Positions 15,821 through 26,691 are shown, counted from the stretch's first letter. The stretch is 40,094 nucleotides of DNA from Bordetella parapertussis (GCA_945883285.1 CAMCXH010000007.1:1-40094), one strand, 5' to 3'. Numbers and translations are program-made. The notes: generated by a model not told the origin, from the letters alone.

Positions 15821-17611
15821 TTGGCTGAACTCCTGAATCAACTCGCAAACGGGCTGCCGCGGCGGCGCTTCGATGCAGTCATCGTCGGTGCCGGCGGCTC
15901 CGGGATGCGCTGCTCGCTGCAACTGGCCGAAGCCGGCTACAACGTCGCAGTGCTGTCAAAGGTGTTCCCGACGCGTTCGCACACGGTTGCCGCTCAGGGC
16001 GGCATTGGTGCATCGCTTGGCAACATGAGCGAAGACAACTGGTACTGGCATATGTTCGACACCGTCAAGGGGTCCGACTATCTGGGTGACCAGGACGCGA
16101 TCGAGTACATGTGCAAGATGGCGCCGCAGGTGGTCTATGAGCTTGAACACTTCGGCATGCCCTTTGATCGTAATGCCGATGGCACGATCTATCAGCGTCC
16201 CTTCGGCGGCCACACCGCCAACTTCGGCGAAAAGCCTGTGCAGCGCGCCTGCGCGGCGGCCGACCGCACCGGCCATGCCCTGCTGCACACCCTCTACCAG
16301 CGAAATGTTCGTGCTCGCACGCAGTTCTTTGTCGAGTGGATGGCGCTCGATCTGATCCGTGATGCCGAAGGTGCGGTCGTCGGTGTCGTGGCCCTCGAGA
16401 TGGAAACCGGCGAGGTGATGGTCCTCGAGTCGAAGGTGACCGTGCTGGCTACCGGCGGCGCCGGTCGTATCTGGGCGGCATCGACCAATGCCTTCATCAA
16501 CACCGGTGACGGCATGGGCATGGCTGCGCGCGCCGGGCTGCCCCTCGAAGACATGGAGTTCTGGCAGTTCCATCCCACCGGTGTGGCCGGCGCTGGCGTA
16601 CTCATCACCGAAGGTGTTCGCGGTGAAGGCGGCATCCTGCTGAACAAGGACGGCGAGCGCTTCATGGAGCGTTACGCGCCGACGCTCAAGGATCTCGCGC
16701 CGCGTGACTTCATCTCGCGTTCGATGGACCAGGAGATCAAGGAGGGTCGCGGCTGTGGCCCGAACGGCGACTATGTGTTGCTCAAGCTCGATCACCTCGG
16801 CGCCGAGAAGATCATCAAGAAGCTGCCCTCGATCCGGGAGATTGCGATCAAGTTTGCCAACGTCGATCCGATTCGGGATCCGATCCCGGTCGTGCCGACG
16901 ATTCACTACCAGATGGGCGGCATCCCGACCAATATTCATGGTCAGGTGGTGGCACCGCATGGCGGCAATCACAATGCGGTTGTTGAAGGGCTCTACGCCA
17001 TCGGCGAATGTGCCTGCGTGTCGGTGCACGGCGCCAACCGGCTTGGCACCAACTCTCTGCTCGATCTGCTTGTGTTTGGCCGTGCAGCCGGCAACCACAT
17101 CGTCGATGCCAAATTCAAGGATCAGGGTCATCGCAGTCTGCCGGCGCAGTCGGGCGATGCATCCCTGGCGCGTCTGGCCCGTCTCGAAGGCTCGCGCTCG
17201 GGTGAAAATACCCAGGAGGTCGCTGATGGCATCCGCAAGTCGATGCAGGCGCACTGTGGCGTGTTCCGCACCGGCGAACTGCTGTCGGAGGGCGTGAAGC
17301 AGATCATGGCTCTGGCCGATCGGGCGGCCAACGTTCACATGAACGACAAGTCGAAGGTCTTCAATACCGCCCGCGTCGAGGCGCTCGAACTCGACAATCT
17401 GGTCGAGACCGCCAAAGCGACAATCGTGTCGGCAGAGGCCCGCAAGGAGAGCCGCGGTGCGCATGCTCACAGTGATTTTCCGACGCGGGATGATGCGAAC
17501 TGGATCAAGCACTCGCTTTACTTCAGCGAAGGTAACCGCCTTGATTACAAGGCAGTATCGATGAAGCCCCTGACTGTCGAGACCTTCGAGCCCAAAGCCC
17601 GTACCTTCTGA
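15821..17611 (+). CDS. sdhA: Succinate dehydrogenase flavoprotein subunit
   Basis: A 596-residue catalytic subunit oxidising succinate to fumarate. The covalent-FAD histidine is in RSHTVAAQGG. Other signatures are VIVGAGGSGMR (FAD), FGGHTANFGEKPVQRA, EFWQFHPTG, RDFISRSMDQEI, HYQMGGIPTN and GANRLGTNSLLDLL. The start is TTG 15821: no ATG or GTG is available before the FAD motif, the spacing after the sdhD stop is one base, and GGAG lies 8 bases upstream. A TTG start for a major respiratory subunit may limit its translation relative to its neighbours. It is flavinylated with help from SdhE, encoded downstream. Confidence 0.97.
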   Translation: MAELLNQLANGLPRRRFDAVIVGAGGSGMRCSLQLAEAGYNVAVLSKVFPTRSHTVAAQGGIGASLGNMSEDNWYWHMFDTVKGSDYLGDQDAIEYMCKMAPQVVYELEHFGMPFDRNADGTIYQRPFGGHTANFGEKPVQRACAAADRTGHALLHTLYQRNVRARTQFFVEWMALDLIRDAEGAVVGVVALEMETGEVMVLESKVTVLATGGAGRIWAASTNAFINTGDGMGMAARAGLPLEDMEFWQFHPTGVAGAGVLITEGVRGEGGILLNKDGERFMERYAPTLKDLAPRDFISRSMDQEIKEGRGCGPNGDYVLLKLDHLGAEKIIKKLPSIREIAIKFANVDPIRDPIPVVPTIHYQMGGIPTNIHGQVVAPHGGNHNAVVEGLYAIGECACVSVHGANRLGTNSLLDLLVFGRAAGNHIVDAKFKDQGHRSLPAQSGDASLARLARLEGSRSGENTQEVADGIRKSMQAHCGVFRTGELLSEGVKQIMALADRAANVHMNDKSKVFNTARVEALELDNLVETAKATIVSAEARKESRGAHAHSDFPTRDDANWIKHSLYFSEGNRLDYKAVSMKPLTVETFEPKARTF

Positions 17612-17674
17612 CGCTCTGCATCCCTGCCGTCAATCGGCCCGATACACATTTTTTCCGGACTCGCGAGAACTCAT

Positions 17675-18391
17675 ATGGCAAGCAAACGGACCATGCGTTT
17701 TTCGATCTACCGCTACGATCCCGACAAGGATGCCAAGCCTTACATGCAGGACATCGAGGTCCAACTCGAGGACACCGACAAGATGCTGCTTGATGCGCTG
17801 ATCCGCATCAAGCAGGTGACAGACGATTCAGTCACCTACCGTCGTTCCTGCCGCGAAGGTGTGTGCGGTTCGGATGCGATGAACATCAACGGCAAGAACG
17901 GCCTGGCCTGCATCACCAATCTGCGCGATCTGAAAGAGCCGATTGTGCTCAAACCGCTCCCCGGTTTGCCGGTCATCCGCGATCTGATCGTCGACATGAC
18001 GCAGTTCTTCAAGCAATACCATTCGATCAAGCCCTTCCTGATCAATGACACGCCGGCGCCCGAGAAAGAGCGGCTGCAAAGCCCCGAAGAGCGCAATGAA
18101 CTCGACGGCCTGTATGAGTGCATTCTGTGCGCCTGCTGTTCGACGTCCTGCCCGTCCTTCTGGTGGAACCCCGACAAGTTCGTCGGACCGGCCGGTCTGT
18201 TGCAGGCCTACCGTTTCATCGCAGACAGCCGTGACCAGGCGACCAGCGCCCGACTCGATGATCTCGAAGATCCTTACCGGCTCTTTCGCTGCCACACCAT
18301 CATGAACTGCGTCGATGTCTGCCCGAAGGGCCTGAACCCGACGCTGGCCATCGGCAAGATCAAGGACCTGATGGTCCGCCGTGCTGTCTGA
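17675..18391 (+). CDS. sdhB: Succinate dehydrogenase iron-sulfur subunit
   Basis: A 238-residue electron-transfer subunit. All three cluster motifs are present: the [2Fe-2S] set [12 protein letters not shown] with a later cysteine in GLACITN, the [4Fe-4S] set [17 protein letters not shown], and the [3Fe-4S] set [17 protein letters not shown]. It links the FAD of SdhA to quinone in the SdhCD anchor. The start ATG 17675 has only a weak ribosome site. The 63-base gap after sdhA contains a short 4-bp stem followed by six T, too weak to call as a terminator. Confidence 0.97.
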   Translation: MASKRTMRFSIYRYDPDKDAKPYMQDIEVQLEDTDKMLLDALIRIKQVTDDSVTYRRSCREGVCGSDAMNINGKNGLACITNLRDLKEPIVLKPLPGLPVIRDLIVDMTQFFKQYHSIKPFLINDTPAPEKERLQSPEERNELDGLYECILCACCSTSCPSFWWNPDKFVGPAGLLQAYRFIADSRDQATSARLDDLEDPYRLFRCHTIMNCVDVCPKGLNPTLAIGKIKDLMVRRAV

Positions 18392-18436
18392 CCTGCCGCC
18401 TCAGTGACGACTTCCGGCTCCCCCAACTCAGCGGCC

Positions 18437-18745
18437 ATGTCGGCCGATCATCCGGTGGTGACGTCGGGTTCTGCAGCCGTGTCGAGTCATCAGGCCGACC
18501 CGGCGCAGCGCAGACGTCTTCGCTGGCGTGCGCGCCGCGGCCTGCTCGAAAATGATCTGTTGCTGACACGCTTTCTCGACCTTTATGAGGAAACGCTGAC
18601 GGATGCCGAGGTGTCAGGCTTGCATCAACTGCTCGAACTCGGCGACAACGAGTTACTCGACCTGATTCTGCAGCGCACAGATTCAGAATTGCCCGCCACC
18701 GATGCTGATTCAGCGGCGATGCTGCAGCGATTGCGTCTGGTTTGA
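18437..18745 (+). CDS. sdhE: FAD assembly factor SdhE
   Basis: The product is 102 residues from ATG 18437; a GTG at 18404 would give 113. The SdhE/Sdh5 core is clear: [22 protein letters not shown] with the RGxxEND motif that contacts the flavoprotein, then [14 protein letters not shown]. It promotes covalent attachment of FAD to SdhA. The first 25 or so residues are low-complexity Ser/Ala/Val and are not part of the family core. Its place after sdhB and before gltA is normal for Burkholderiales. Confidence 0.93.
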   Translation: MSADHPVVTSGSAAVSSHQADPAQRRRLRWRARRGLLENDLLLTRFLDLYEETLTDAEVSGLHQLLELGDNELLDLILQRTDSELPATDADSAAMLQRLRLV

Positions 18746-18792
18746 GGCGTATCCGTTTCACTCAGAAAAATCGTTCAATAGGGGATGCATCC

Positions 18793-20100
18793 ATGAGCTC
18801 TAAAAAGACCGCCACGCTGACGTTCTCGGATGGCAGCCCGTCCGTCGAGTTTCCGATTTATGAGGGTACGGTGGGCCCTGATGTCGTTGACATTCGAAAG
18901 TTGTATGGGCAGACCGGCAAATTCACCTTCGATCCCGGCTTCCTGTCGACCGCGGCCTGTGACTCGAAGATCACCTACATCGACGGCGACAAGGGCGAGC
19001 TGCTGTATCGCGGCTATCCGATCGAACAGATCGCACAGAATTGCGACTTCCTCGAGACCTGCCATCTGCTGCTCAATGGTGATTTGCCCAACCGTGCCGA
19101 GCAGAAAGACTTCACTTATCGCGTCGTGCATCACACCATGGTGCATGAGCAGATGACCCGGTTTTTCCAGGGTTTCCGCCGAGATGCGCACCCGATGGCG
19201 ATTCTGGTCGGTTGCGTTGGCGCGTTGTCGGCCTTCTACCATGATTCGCTCGACATCAATAACCCCGAGCACCGCCATATCTCGGCGATCCGTCTGATCG
19301 CCAAGATGCCGACCCTTGTGGCGATGGCATATAAATACTCGGTAGGCCAGCCCTTCCTTTATCCGCGTAATGATCTGTCGTACTCAGCGAACTTCATGCG
19401 GATGATGTTCGGTACACCCTGCGAGGAATACGAACCGAACGACGTGCTGGTTCGGGCACTCGACCGCATCCTGATCCTGCATGCCGATCATGAGCAGAAC
19501 GCCTCGACCTCGACCGTTCGACTGGCCGGATCGTCAGGTGCCAATCCTTTCGCCTGTATCGCCGCAGGGATTGCAACGCTCTGGGGTCCGGCTCACGGTG
19601 GCGCCAATGAAGCCTGCCTCGAGATGCTCGACGATATCCTGGCTCAGGGCGGTGTCGAGCGAATCGGCGAGTTCATCGCCAAGGTCAAGGACAAGAATTC
19701 GGGCGTCAAGCTGATGGGCTTTGGCCATCGGGTCTACAAGAACTACGATCCGCGAGCCAAGCTGATGCGCGAGACCTGCTACGAAGTGCTCGGGGAGCTG
19801 GGCCTGCAGAACGATCCGCTCTTCGCGCTGTCGATGAAGCTCGAGCAGATTGCACTCGAGGATGAATACTTCGTCTCGCGCAAGCTCTATCCGAACGTCG
19901 ACTTCTATTCGGGCATCGTGCAAAAGGCGCTCGGCATCCCGACCTCGATGTTCACCTGCGTCTTTGCCCTGGCGCGTACCGTCGGCTGGATCGCGCAGTG
20001 GAATGAAATGATTTCCGACCCCGATCAGAAGATCGGTCGTCCGCGCCAGCTCTACATGGGCCCGGTGCGGCGTGACGTCATGCCGGTCGATCAGCGCTGA
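18793..20100 (+). CDS. gltA: Citrate synthase (GltA, type II)
   Basis: A 435-residue long-form citrate synthase joining oxaloacetate and acetyl-CoA. ATG 18793 is chosen because an N-terminal beta domain typical of NADH-sensitive type II enzymes starts directly after it; the in-frame start at 18742 is less likely. Catalytic regions are [32 protein letters not shown] and [16 protein letters not shown]. The start lies 47 bases after sdhE, so the gene is probably in the sdh operon. Its last ten bases, TCAGCGCTGA, are a palindrome that also contains the stop codon of the opposing ATPase gene. Confidence 0.96.
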   Translation: MSSKKTATLTFSDGSPSVEFPIYEGTVGPDVVDIRKLYGQTGKFTFDPGFLSTAACDSKITYIDGDKGELLYRGYPIEQIAQNCDFLETCHLLLNGDLPNRAEQKDFTYRVVHHTMVHEQMTRFFQGFRRDAHPMAILVGCVGALSAFYHDSLDINNPEHRHISAIRLIAKMPTLVAMAYKYSVGQPFLYPRNDLSYSANFMRMMFGTPCEEYEPNDVLVRALDRILILHADHEQNASTSTVRLAGSSGANPFACIAAGIATLWGPAHGGANEACLEMLDDILAQGGVERIGEFIAKVKDKNSGVKLMGFGHRVYKNYDPRAKLMRETCYEVLGELGLQNDPLFALSMKLEQIALEDEYFVSRKLYPNVDFYSGIVQKALGIPTSMFTCVFALARTVGWIAQWNEMISDPDQKIGRPRQLYMGPVRRDVMPVDQR

Positions 20101-20756
20101 GGTCCGGGGGGCAGCCAGACATCGACCTCGGTTCCAACACCGAGGGCGCTGCGCAGTTCGATCCAGCCGCCCTGTGCTTCGATCAGTCGCCTGGCGATCG
20201 GTAGTCCCATTCCCTGACCGGGCGTCTGCCCGGTCTGCGGCCCGCGCCAGAACGGTTCGAAGGCGCGGTGCAGGTGGGCGCGGCTGATGCCGATCCCCCG
20301 GTCTGCAATCGTCAGGACCAGATGATCGGTATCGTCTGCAGTGTCGATCCTCGATCGGATACCGATCGGCGTCATTGACGATGAGAATCGGCAGGCATTG
20401 GTCAGCAGACGCCCAAGCGCCTGGGCCGTGCGGACCGGATCTAGCGTCAGTTGGAGGTCAGGGTCATGCAGGCTGCGGTCGATGCGGCGGGCTCGGTCGA
20501 CCTTCGGTAAAGACTCAATCGCGGCGTCCAGAACCGCCAACAGCGACATCGGACCACTGAGAGATCGCAGGGCATCGGGTTTGCTCTCCCGACCGTGAGC
20601 GGCATCCCAGTCGCAGACCAGTGCCCGACGCTCACCACCTGCAGGTCGGTAGACACAATCATCGGGTCTGAACAGGCCCAGCCGCGATTCGCGACGACCG
20701 GCATGACTCGTTGTCTTGACGGCGTTGTCGACTTCTCTGGCGATGATCGCAGACAC
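20091..20756 (-). CDS. GHKL (histidine-kinase-like) ATPase domain protein
   Basis: The C-terminal half has all ATP-binding boxes of sensor kinases: N box [13 protein letters not shown]1 [10 protein letters not shown] box FEPFWRG and G2 [18 protein letters not shown]. The N-terminal half shows no convincing phospho-acceptor histidine motif (no SHELRTPL-like stretch), no membrane segment and no receiver domain. GTG 20756 (221 residues) is preferred because AAGG lies about 6 bases upstream; a TTG at 20837 would give 248. The gene faces gltA and ends in the same 10-base palindrome, so the coding ends overlap by 10 bases. It could be a degenerate orphan kinase or a kinase-like partner; the function is unknown. 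Confidence 0.75.
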   Translation of the reverse strand: MSAIIAREVDNAVKTTSHAGRRESRLGLFRPDDCVYRPAGGERRALVCDWDAAHGRESKPDALRSLSGPMSLLAVLDAAIESLPKVDRARRIDRSLHDPDLQLTLDPVRTAQALGRLLTNACRFSSSMTPIGIRSRIDTADDTDHLVLTIADRGIGISRAHLHRAFEPFWRGPQTGQTPGQGMGLPIARRLIEAQGGWIELRSALGVGTEVDVWLPPGPQR

Positions 20757-20907
20757 GGAGGCCTTCCCCTTGCGGCTGATGCGGCCGCAGCGACCGCTGT
20801 CTGGTTTAACGGCACGCCAGCGATGGACTTTAGTCAACCAGACGCCCGTTAAGGCTCGATAAGCGGCAAGTAACCCGGCCAGTTTTCAGATTTCGTTAAT
20901 TTGTGCG

Positions 20908-20916
20908 TGCTATCCT
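20908..20916 (+). promoter_or_regulatory. Extended -10 promoter candidate for odhA
   Basis: TGC-TATCCT fits an extended -10 element (TGn directly before the hexamer). No good -35 is seen at 16-18 bases. Transcription would start near 20923, a few bases before the first hairpin of the structured leader. Confidence 0.35.
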
Positions 20917-20923
20917 CGGCAAA

Positions 20924-21085
20924 TTACGCAGTGCAGTCCGGCCTGTGTCCGGCGCGCTGCAATGAGGCGACTGCAAGCCGGCCGGAGTCGGTGAGCGGGT
21001 GGCTGTTGCGGGGCGAAGGCCCGAGGTTCAATCCTTCACGCAGCGGCCGTATCCTCGACGAGAAGCTCGTTCATAGAGAGGTGAA
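20924..21085 (+). ncRNA. Structured 5' leader of odhA, probable sucA RNA motif
   Basis: This stretch upstream of odhA folds into several strong stems. Hairpin 1 pairs 20928-20934 with 20954-20960 (one wobble) and inside it 20938-20941 with 20949-20952. A second stem pairs CGACT 20968-20972 with AGTCG 20986-20990. A 10-base stem pairs 21001-21010 with 21039-21048 (two wobbles) and encloses two hairpins, 21011-21022 (GGGC/GCCC) and 21023-21037 (GAGG/CTTC), forming a three-way junction. A last hairpin, 21058-21062 with 21066-21070, comes just before the ribosome site GAGAGG (about 21076). Burkholderiales are known to carry the conserved sucA RNA motif in the 5' leader of this gene. Position and folding match that expectation, but I did not test the consensus. 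Confidence 0.6.
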
Positions 21086-21090
21086 GCGAA

Positions 21091-23955
21091 ATGATGAGGT
21101 CCTTTCAGGGCAACTCGTATCTGTTTGGCGGCAACGCGCCCTACGTCGAAGAGCTCTATGAGAGCTATCTGAACAACCCGGGCTCGGTCTCCGAGCAGTG
21201 GCGCAGCTACTTCGACAGCATGCAGGTGGTGCCGGCGGCTGATGGCAACCCTCAGACCCGCGACATTGCTCACGCGCCGATCGTCGAATCGTTCGCAGAG
21301 CGCGCCAAGGCCGGTACCCTGCAGCCCCGTGTCATGGGCGGCGATGCGGCCACCGCACGAAAGCAGGTCTACGTTCAGCAGATCATTGCAGCCTATCGGT
21401 TCCTCGGTTCGCGATGGGCCAACCTCGATCCGCTCAAGCGACAGGAGCGTGCACAGATCCCCGAACTCGAGACCGCGTTCTACGACTTCACCGAGGGCGA
21501 TCAGGCCAATATCTACTCGGCTGCCAATACTTTCTTCGGGTTCGAGAGCGCGCCGTTGCGCGAGATCCTCGGTGCTCTCAGGGAGACCTATTGCGGCAAT
21601 ATCGGTGCCGAGTTCATGTACATCACCGATCCGGCGCAAAAGCGCTGGATTCAGGAGCGGCTCGAGTCAAGCCGGGCCAAGCCCAAGTTCAGTGATGAGA
21701 AGAAAAAGCGCATCCTCGATCGAATGACCGCTGCCGAGGGTCTCGAGAAATACCTGCACACCCGCTATGTAGGCCAGAAGCGTTTCTCGCTTGAAGGCGG
21801 CGAGAGCTTCATTGCCTCGATGGACGAAATCGTCCAGCACGGCGGAACGCAGGGTATCCAGGAGTTCGTGATCGGGATGGCTCACCGCGGCCGGCTCAAC
21901 GTGCTGGTCAATACCCTTGGCAAGATGCCCAGCGAGTTGTTCGCCGAATTCGAAGGCCATCACGCCGACGACCTGCCTTCGGGCGATGTCAAGTATCACC
22001 AGGGTTTTTCCAGTGATGTCTCCACGCCCGGTGGTCCGGTCCACCTGTCTCTGGCGTTCAATCCGTCGCACCTCGAAATCGTCAATCCGGTGGTCGAGGG
22101 TTCTGCGCGCGCTCGTCAGGATCGGCGCGGTGATGTCGAAGGTCGCCAGGTGCTGTCGGTCCTTGTGCACGGCGATGCCGCTTTCGCTGGCCAGGGTGTC
22201 GTCATGGAAACCCTCAATCTCGCTCAGACTCGTGGTTATGGCACCGGCGGTACGGTGCATATCGTGATCAATAATCAGATCGGATTCACCACCTCCGATC
22301 CACGCGATTCGCGCTCCACGATCTATTGTTCCGACGTGGTCAAGATGATCGAGGCACCGGTCCTGCATGTGAACGGCGACGATCCCGAGGCAGTGGTGTT
22401 TGCCACCCAGATGGCCATGGATTATCGAGCTCAGTTCAGCAAGGACGTCGTCGTCGATATCGTCTGTTTCCGCAAGCTCGGCCACAACGAGCAGGACACG
22501 CCGGCCCTGACGCAGCCATTGATGTACAAGCGCATCGGCGAGCATCCCGGCACACGCAAGCTCTATGCAGACAGGCTCGAAGCACAGGGCCTCCTGGCCT
22601 CTGGCGATGGCGATCGACTGGTCAAGGAGTTCCGGGCGGCGCTCGATGAGGGTCGTCTGACGTCCAATCCGGTGATCTCGAACTTCAAGAGCAAGCTGGC
22701 GGTTGAATGGATGCCGCTGCTCAATCGCAAATGGTCTGACACGGCTGACACAGCGGTCCCGATCACCGAGTTGCGCCGTATCGCCGAGAAGATCACCACC
22801 GTGCCGCAGTCGCTCAAGCTGCATCCGCTGGTGGAAAAAGTGATTGCCGATCGTCGTGCGATGGGTCGTGGCGAGCTGGCGCTCGACTGGGGCATGGGCG
22901 AGCACATGGCCTTTGCGTCGCTCGTGGCGGCCGGCTATGCCGTGCGCCTGTCAGGTCAGGACTCCGGTCGAGGCACCTTTACTCACCGGCATGCAGTGCT
23001 TCATGACCAGAACCGTGAGCGCTGGGATGCGGGTTATTACATTCCGCTGGAGCATGTCGCCGATGATCAAGGCCCGTTCCGGGTGATCGATTCGGTGCTC
23101 TCAGAAGAGGCTGTGCTCGGGTTCGAGTATGGCTATGCCACAGCAGAGCCCAATGCCCTGGTGATCTGGGAGGCGCAGTTTGGCGATTTCGTCAACGGCG
23201 CTCAGGTCGTGATCGACCAGTTCATCTCGTCAGGCGAGTCGAAGTGGGGGCGCTCCTGCGGTCTCACGATGATGCTGCCGCATGGATACGAAGGGCAGGG
23301 ACCCGAGCACTCCTCGGCGCGAATCGAGCGCTTTTTGCAGCTGTGCGCCGAAAACAATATGCAGGTCTGCCAGCCGACAACGCCGGCCCAGATTTTCCAT
23401 GTGCTGCGTCGTCAGATGATCCGGCCTTTCCGCAAGCCGCTGATGATCATGACGCCCAAGTCGCTGCTGCGAAACAAGGAGGCCGTCTCGACCCTTCAGG
23501 AACTGGCCAAGGGTGGTTTTCAGACGGTCATCGGTGAGGCCACCGCCGGCATTGATGCCAAGGCGGTCCGCAAGGTCGTGATCTGCAGCGGCAAGGTCTA
23601 TTACGACCTGACGGGTGCTCGGCGAGAGCGCGAACTGACCGATGTGGCGATTCTGCGCTTGGAGCAGCTCTATCCCTTCCCGCACAAGGCGCTTGAGGCC
23701 GAAATGCGCAAGTACCCGGGCGCCACACAGGTGGTCTGGTGCCAGGACGAACCGCAAAATCAGGGCGCCTGGTTCTTTGTGCAGCATCACATCCAGGATG
23801 CACTCAAGGAAGGGCAGCGACTGAGTTACGCCGGTCGACCGGCGTCGGCATCGCCTGCAGCCGGCTACTACGACAAACACTATGCCCAACAGAAGGAGCT
23901 TCTCATCGCTGCGCTGGGTGATGCTCCCAAGACAAAGACACGGAAGGCTTCCTGA
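21091..23955 (+). CDS. odhA: 2-oxoglutarate dehydrogenase E1 component
   Basis: A 954-residue thiamine-diphosphate-dependent E1 subunit that decarboxylates 2-oxoglutarate and transfers the succinyl group to the lipoyl arm of OdhB. The N-terminal motif [20 protein letters not shown] is the E2-binding start of the family. Later landmarks are [34 protein letters not shown], the ThDP-binding [15 protein letters not shown], and [18 protein letters not shown] 21091 has GAGAGG about 9 bases upstream; ATG 21094 would be an equivalent alternative. It heads the odhA-odhB-lpdA operon behind a structured leader, so control at the RNA level is likely. Confidence 0.97.
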   Translation: MMRSFQGNSYLFGGNAPYVEELYESYLNNPGSVSEQWRSYFDSMQVVPAADGNPQTRDIAHAPIVESFAERAKAGTLQPRVMGGDAATARKQVYVQQIIAAYRFLGSRWANLDPLKRQERAQIPELETAFYDFTEGDQANIYSAANTFFGFESAPLREILGALRETYCGNIGAEFMYITDPAQKRWIQERLESSRAKPKFSDEKKKRILDRMTAAEGLEKYLHTRYVGQKRFSLEGGESFIASMDEIVQHGGTQGIQEFVIGMAHRGRLNVLVNTLGKMPSELFAEFEGHHADDLPSGDVKYHQGFSSDVSTPGGPVHLSLAFNPSHLEIVNPVVEGSARARQDRRGDVEGRQVLSVLVHGDAAFAGQGVVMETLNLAQTRGYGTGGTVHIVINNQIGFTTSDPRDSRSTIYCSDVVKMIEAPVLHVNGDDPEAVVFATQMAMDYRAQFSKDVVVDIVCFRKLGHNEQDTPALTQPLMYKRIGEHPGTRKLYADRLEAQGLLASGDGDRLVKEFRAALDEGRLTSNPVISNFKSKLAVEWMPLLNRKWSDTADTAVPITELRRIAEKITTVPQSLKLHPLVEKVIADRRAMGRGELALDWGMGEHMAFASLVAAGYAVRLSGQDSGRGTFTHRHAVLHDQNRERWDAGYYIPLEHVADDQGPFRVIDSVLSEEAVLGFEYGYATAEPNALVIWEAQFGDFVNGAQVVIDQFISSGESKWGRSCGLTMMLPHGYEGQGPEHSSARIERFLQLCAENNMQVCQPTTPAQIFHVLRRQMIRPFRKPLMIMTPKSLLRNKEAVSTLQELAKGGFQTVIGEATAGIDAKAVRKVVICSGKVYYDLTGARRERELTDVAILRLEQLYPFPHKALEAEMRKYPGATQVVWCQDEPQNQGAWFFVQHHIQDALKEGQRLSYAGRPASASPAAGYYDKHYAQQKELLIAALGDAPKTKTRKAS

Positions 23956-23956
23956 C

Positions 23957-25240
23957 ATGGCATTGATCGAAGTTAAAGTCCCGCAACTTTCCGAATCGGT
24001 TGCGGAAGCGACGCTGTTGCAATGGCACAAGAAGCCGGGCGATGCGATCGAACGCGACGACAACCTGATTGACGTCGAAACCGACAAGGTGGTGCTCGAG
24101 TTGCCAGCTCCCAATGCGGGTGTGCTGGCGCGTATTCTCAAGGCCGACGGCGAAACCGTGGTCGCTGGCGAGGTGATCGCCATCATCGATACCGAAGCGG
24201 TCGCATCGACATCGGCTGCTGCGCCTGCGCCTGCGCCCGCTGCTGCGGCGGCTGCACCGGCGGCTCCCGCTGTCGCCGCGACCGGCGGCGCTCATGCTGG
24301 GGTTGCCATGCCCGCTGCCGCCAAAATGCTGGCTGAGGCAGGACTGTCTGCATCGAATGTTGCCGGCACCGGGCGCGATGGCCGGGTGACAAAGGGCGAT
24401 GTCATCGGTGCGGTGGCGGCCGGTGCGGCTGCACCGTCGCCAGCCAGGGCCGCAGTCGCTGCGCCGATCCCCACCGGTGCCCCCACCAGCAGTCTGCCGT
24501 CAGTGACTGCGCCGGTCGACCCGAACAAGATGATCGAAGGTCGACCCGAGCAGCGGGTGGCCATGTCGCGTCTGCGTCAGCGCGTCGCCGAGCGGCTGCT
24601 TCAGTCGCAGGCAACCAATGCCATCCTGACCACCTTCAACGAGGTCAACATGCAACCGGTCATGGATCTTCGCAAGAAGTACCAGGACAGGTTTGAAAAA
24701 GAGCATGGCACGCGTCTGGGCTTCATGAGCTTTTTCGTGAAGGCAGCCGTCCATGCGCTCAAGAAATATCCGGTCGTCAATGCGTCGGTCGACGGCACCG
24801 ATATTGTTTACCACGGCTATTTCGACATCGGCGTGGCGGTCGGATCGCCCCGCGGCCTGGTCGTGCCGGTGGTGCGCAATGCCGATCAGATGAATTTCGC
24901 CCAGATCGAGAACCAGATCGGCGATTACGGCAAGCGCGCCCAGGAAGGCAAGCTCGGCATCGAGGAGTTGTCAGGCGGCACCTTCTCGATCTCGAATGGC
25001 GGTGTGTTCGGCTCGATGCTCTCGACGCCGATCATCAACCCGCCGCAGGCCGCCATCCTTGGTGTGCACGCTACCAAGGATCGTGCGGTTGTCGAGAACG
25101 GTCAGATCGTGATTCGGCCGATGAACTATCTGGCTCTGTCCTACGATCATCGGATCATCGATGGCCGTGAGGCGGTGCTCTTTCTCGTCTGTGTCAAGGA
25201 TGCGCTCGAGGATCCCTCACGTCTCCTGCTTGACCTCTGA
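23957..25240 (+). CDS. odhB: Dihydrolipoyllysine-residue succinyltransferase (E2)
   Basis: A 427-residue E2 core of the 2-oxoglutarate dehydrogenase complex. The order is: one lipoyl domain (residues 1-75, lipoyl Lys44 in ETDKVVLE), an Ala/Pro-rich flexible linker (about 83-105), a peripheral subunit-binding domain ([15 protein letters not shown] to TKGDVIGA), a second Ala/Pro linker, and the catalytic acyltransferase domain ending in [13 protein letters not shown] with the active-site His and Asp. ATG 23957 lies one base after the odhA stop, with GGAAGG upstream inside odhA. Open frame further upstream belongs to odhA. Confidence 0.97.
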   Translation: MALIEVKVPQLSESVAEATLLQWHKKPGDAIERDDNLIDVETDKVVLELPAPNAGVLARILKADGETVVAGEVIAIIDTEAVASTSAAAPAPAPAAAAAAPAAPAVAATGGAHAGVAMPAAAKMLAEAGLSASNVAGTGRDGRVTKGDVIGAVAAGAAAPSPARAAVAAPIPTGAPTSSLPSVTAPVDPNKMIEGRPEQRVAMSRLRQRVAERLLQSQATNAILTTFNEVNMQPVMDLRKKYQDRFEKEHGTRLGFMSFFVKAAVHALKKYPVVNASVDGTDIVYHGYFDIGVAVGSPRGLVVPVVRNADQMNFAQIENQIGDYGKRAQEGKLGIEELSGGTFSISNGGVFGSMLSTPIINPPQAAILGVHATKDRAVVENGQIVIRPMNYLALSYDHRIIDGREAVLFLVCVKDALEDPSRLLLDL

Positions 25241-25248
25241 GATCAGCG

Positions 25249-26682
25249 ATGACCAATCAACGTTATGACGTGGTGGTGATCGGCTCAGGGCCGGCCGGTT
25301 ATATCGCAGCGATTCGCGCGGCGCAGCTCGGTATGAAGGTGGCTTGTGCCGAGAAATGGACCAACCCCAAGGGCGAGCTGGCGCTGGGTGGCACGTGCCT
25401 GAATGTCGGCTGCATTCCGTCCAAGGCTTTGCTGGCTTCAAGCGAAAAATTCGAGGAAGCGCAGTCGCATCTCGATGTTCATGGCATCGAGATTGCCGGT
25501 GCAAAGATCGATATCGAGAAGATGCAGGCCCGCAAGGACGGCATCGTCTCGAAGATGACCAAGGGCATCGAGTTCCTGTTTCGCAAGAACAAGATCGATT
25601 GGCTCAAGGGGCATGCCCGGCTGACCGGGATCAGCGGCGATGCTTATGGCGTCGAGGTTGATACCGCGCAGGGTGCCATTCAGGTTGAGGCGGTGAGCGT
25701 GATCATTGCGACCGGCTCGAAGGCGCGCCATCTGCCGGGTATTGCGGTTGACAATCAATTGGTGTGCGACAACGAAGGCGCGCTGGCGATGCCGTCGGTG
25801 CCCAAGCGGCTCGGCGTGATCGGCGCTGGCGTCATCGGTCTTGAGCTTGGGTCGGTCTGGCGGCGACTTGGTGCCAACGTGACCGTCCTTGAAGCCTTGC
25901 CGGGCTTTCTGTCCGCCTGCGATGAGTCGATCTCGAAAGAGGCGCTCAAGCTTTTTACCAGACAGGGGCTGGCGATCAATCTTGGCGCGAAGATCGGCGC
26001 TGTCAAAGTCGGCAAGAAGGCTGTCAGCATCGACTGGACCGACGCCAAGGGTGTGGCGCAGACGCTCGAGGTCGATCGCCTGATCGTCTCGGTCGGTCGG
26101 GTCCCCAACACCGATGGGCTCGGGCTCGAGTCGGTCGGACTTGCCCTGGACGAGCGCGGTTTCATTCCAGTCGATGATCATTGTCGTACGGTGCTGCCGC
26201 GGGTTTACGCGGTCGGCGATGTGGTGCGCGGACCGATGCTCGCTCACAAGGGCGAGGACGAAGGCGTGATGGTGGCCGAGCTGATCGCCGGGCAAAAGCC
26301 GCACATCGACTACAACGCAATTCCGTGGGTGATCTATACCTCGCCGGAAATCGCGTGGGTGGGTCGCACCGAGCAGCAGCTCAAGGCCGAAGGCCGGTCC
26401 TATAAGACCGGGCAGTTTCCCTTCGCGGCCAACGGTCGGGCGCTTGGCATGGCGACCGCCGATGGCTTCGTGAAGATGCTTGCGGACGCGACGACCGATG
26501 AGTTGCTGGGTGTTCACATCATCGGGCCGGGTGCCTCCGATCTGATCGCCGAGGCCGCGGTAGCCATCGAGTTCAAGGCCTCGAGCGAAGACATCGCCCG
26601 GGTCTGTCATCCGCATCCGTCGCTCTCCGAGGTGCTGCGCGAGGCGGCGCTGGCGGTCGACAAACGCGCGCTCAACATGTAA
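25249..26682 (+). CDS. lpdA: Dihydrolipoyl dehydrogenase (E3)
   Basis: A 477-residue flavoprotein that reoxidises the lipoyl arm of OdhB with NAD. It has the FAD-binding [14 protein letters not shown], the redox disulfide in [19 protein letters not shown]-binding [30 protein letters not shown], and the His-Glu dyad in CHPHPSLSE. The dyad distinguishes it from the fused flavoprotein at 828-2990. ATG 25249 lies 8 bases after odhB. It is the third gene of the odh operon, and an inverted-repeat-rich gap follows. Confidence 0.97.
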   Translation: MTNQRYDVVVIGSGPAGYIAAIRAAQLGMKVACAEKWTNPKGELALGGTCLNVGCIPSKALLASSEKFEEAQSHLDVHGIEIAGAKIDIEKMQARKDGIVSKMTKGIEFLFRKNKIDWLKGHARLTGISGDAYGVEVDTAQGAIQVEAVSVIIATGSKARHLPGIAVDNQLVCDNEGALAMPSVPKRLGVIGAGVIGLELGSVWRRLGANVTVLEALPGFLSACDESISKEALKLFTRQGLAINLGAKIGAVKVGKKAVSIDWTDAKGVAQTLEVDRLIVSVGRVPNTDGLGLESVGLALDERGFIPVDDHCRTVLPRVYAVGDVVRGPMLAHKGEDEGVMVAELIAGQKPHIDYNAIPWVIYTSPEIAWVGRTEQQLKAEGRSYKTGQFPFAANGRALGMATADGFVKMLADATTDELLGVHIIGPGASDLIAEAAVAIEFKASSEDIARVCHPHPSLSEVLREAALAVDKRALNM

Positions 26683-26691
26683 TTCTGCGGC

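Noticed and set aside
15956-17512. 518-codon open frame on the minus strand opposite sdhA
   Set aside because: It is an antisense shadow of a fully supported sdhA frame, with unnatural composition and no recognisable domain.
17633-17654. Intrinsic terminator between sdhA and sdhB
   Set aside because: The stem is only about 4 bp (ATCG/CGAT) although six T follow; sdhB must be co-expressed with sdhA, so strong termination is unlikely.
21023-21037. tRNA-like T-arm (GGTTCAATCC) in the odhA leader
   Set aside because: No anticodon or D arm could be fitted, and the bases are better explained as a hairpin within the three-way junction.
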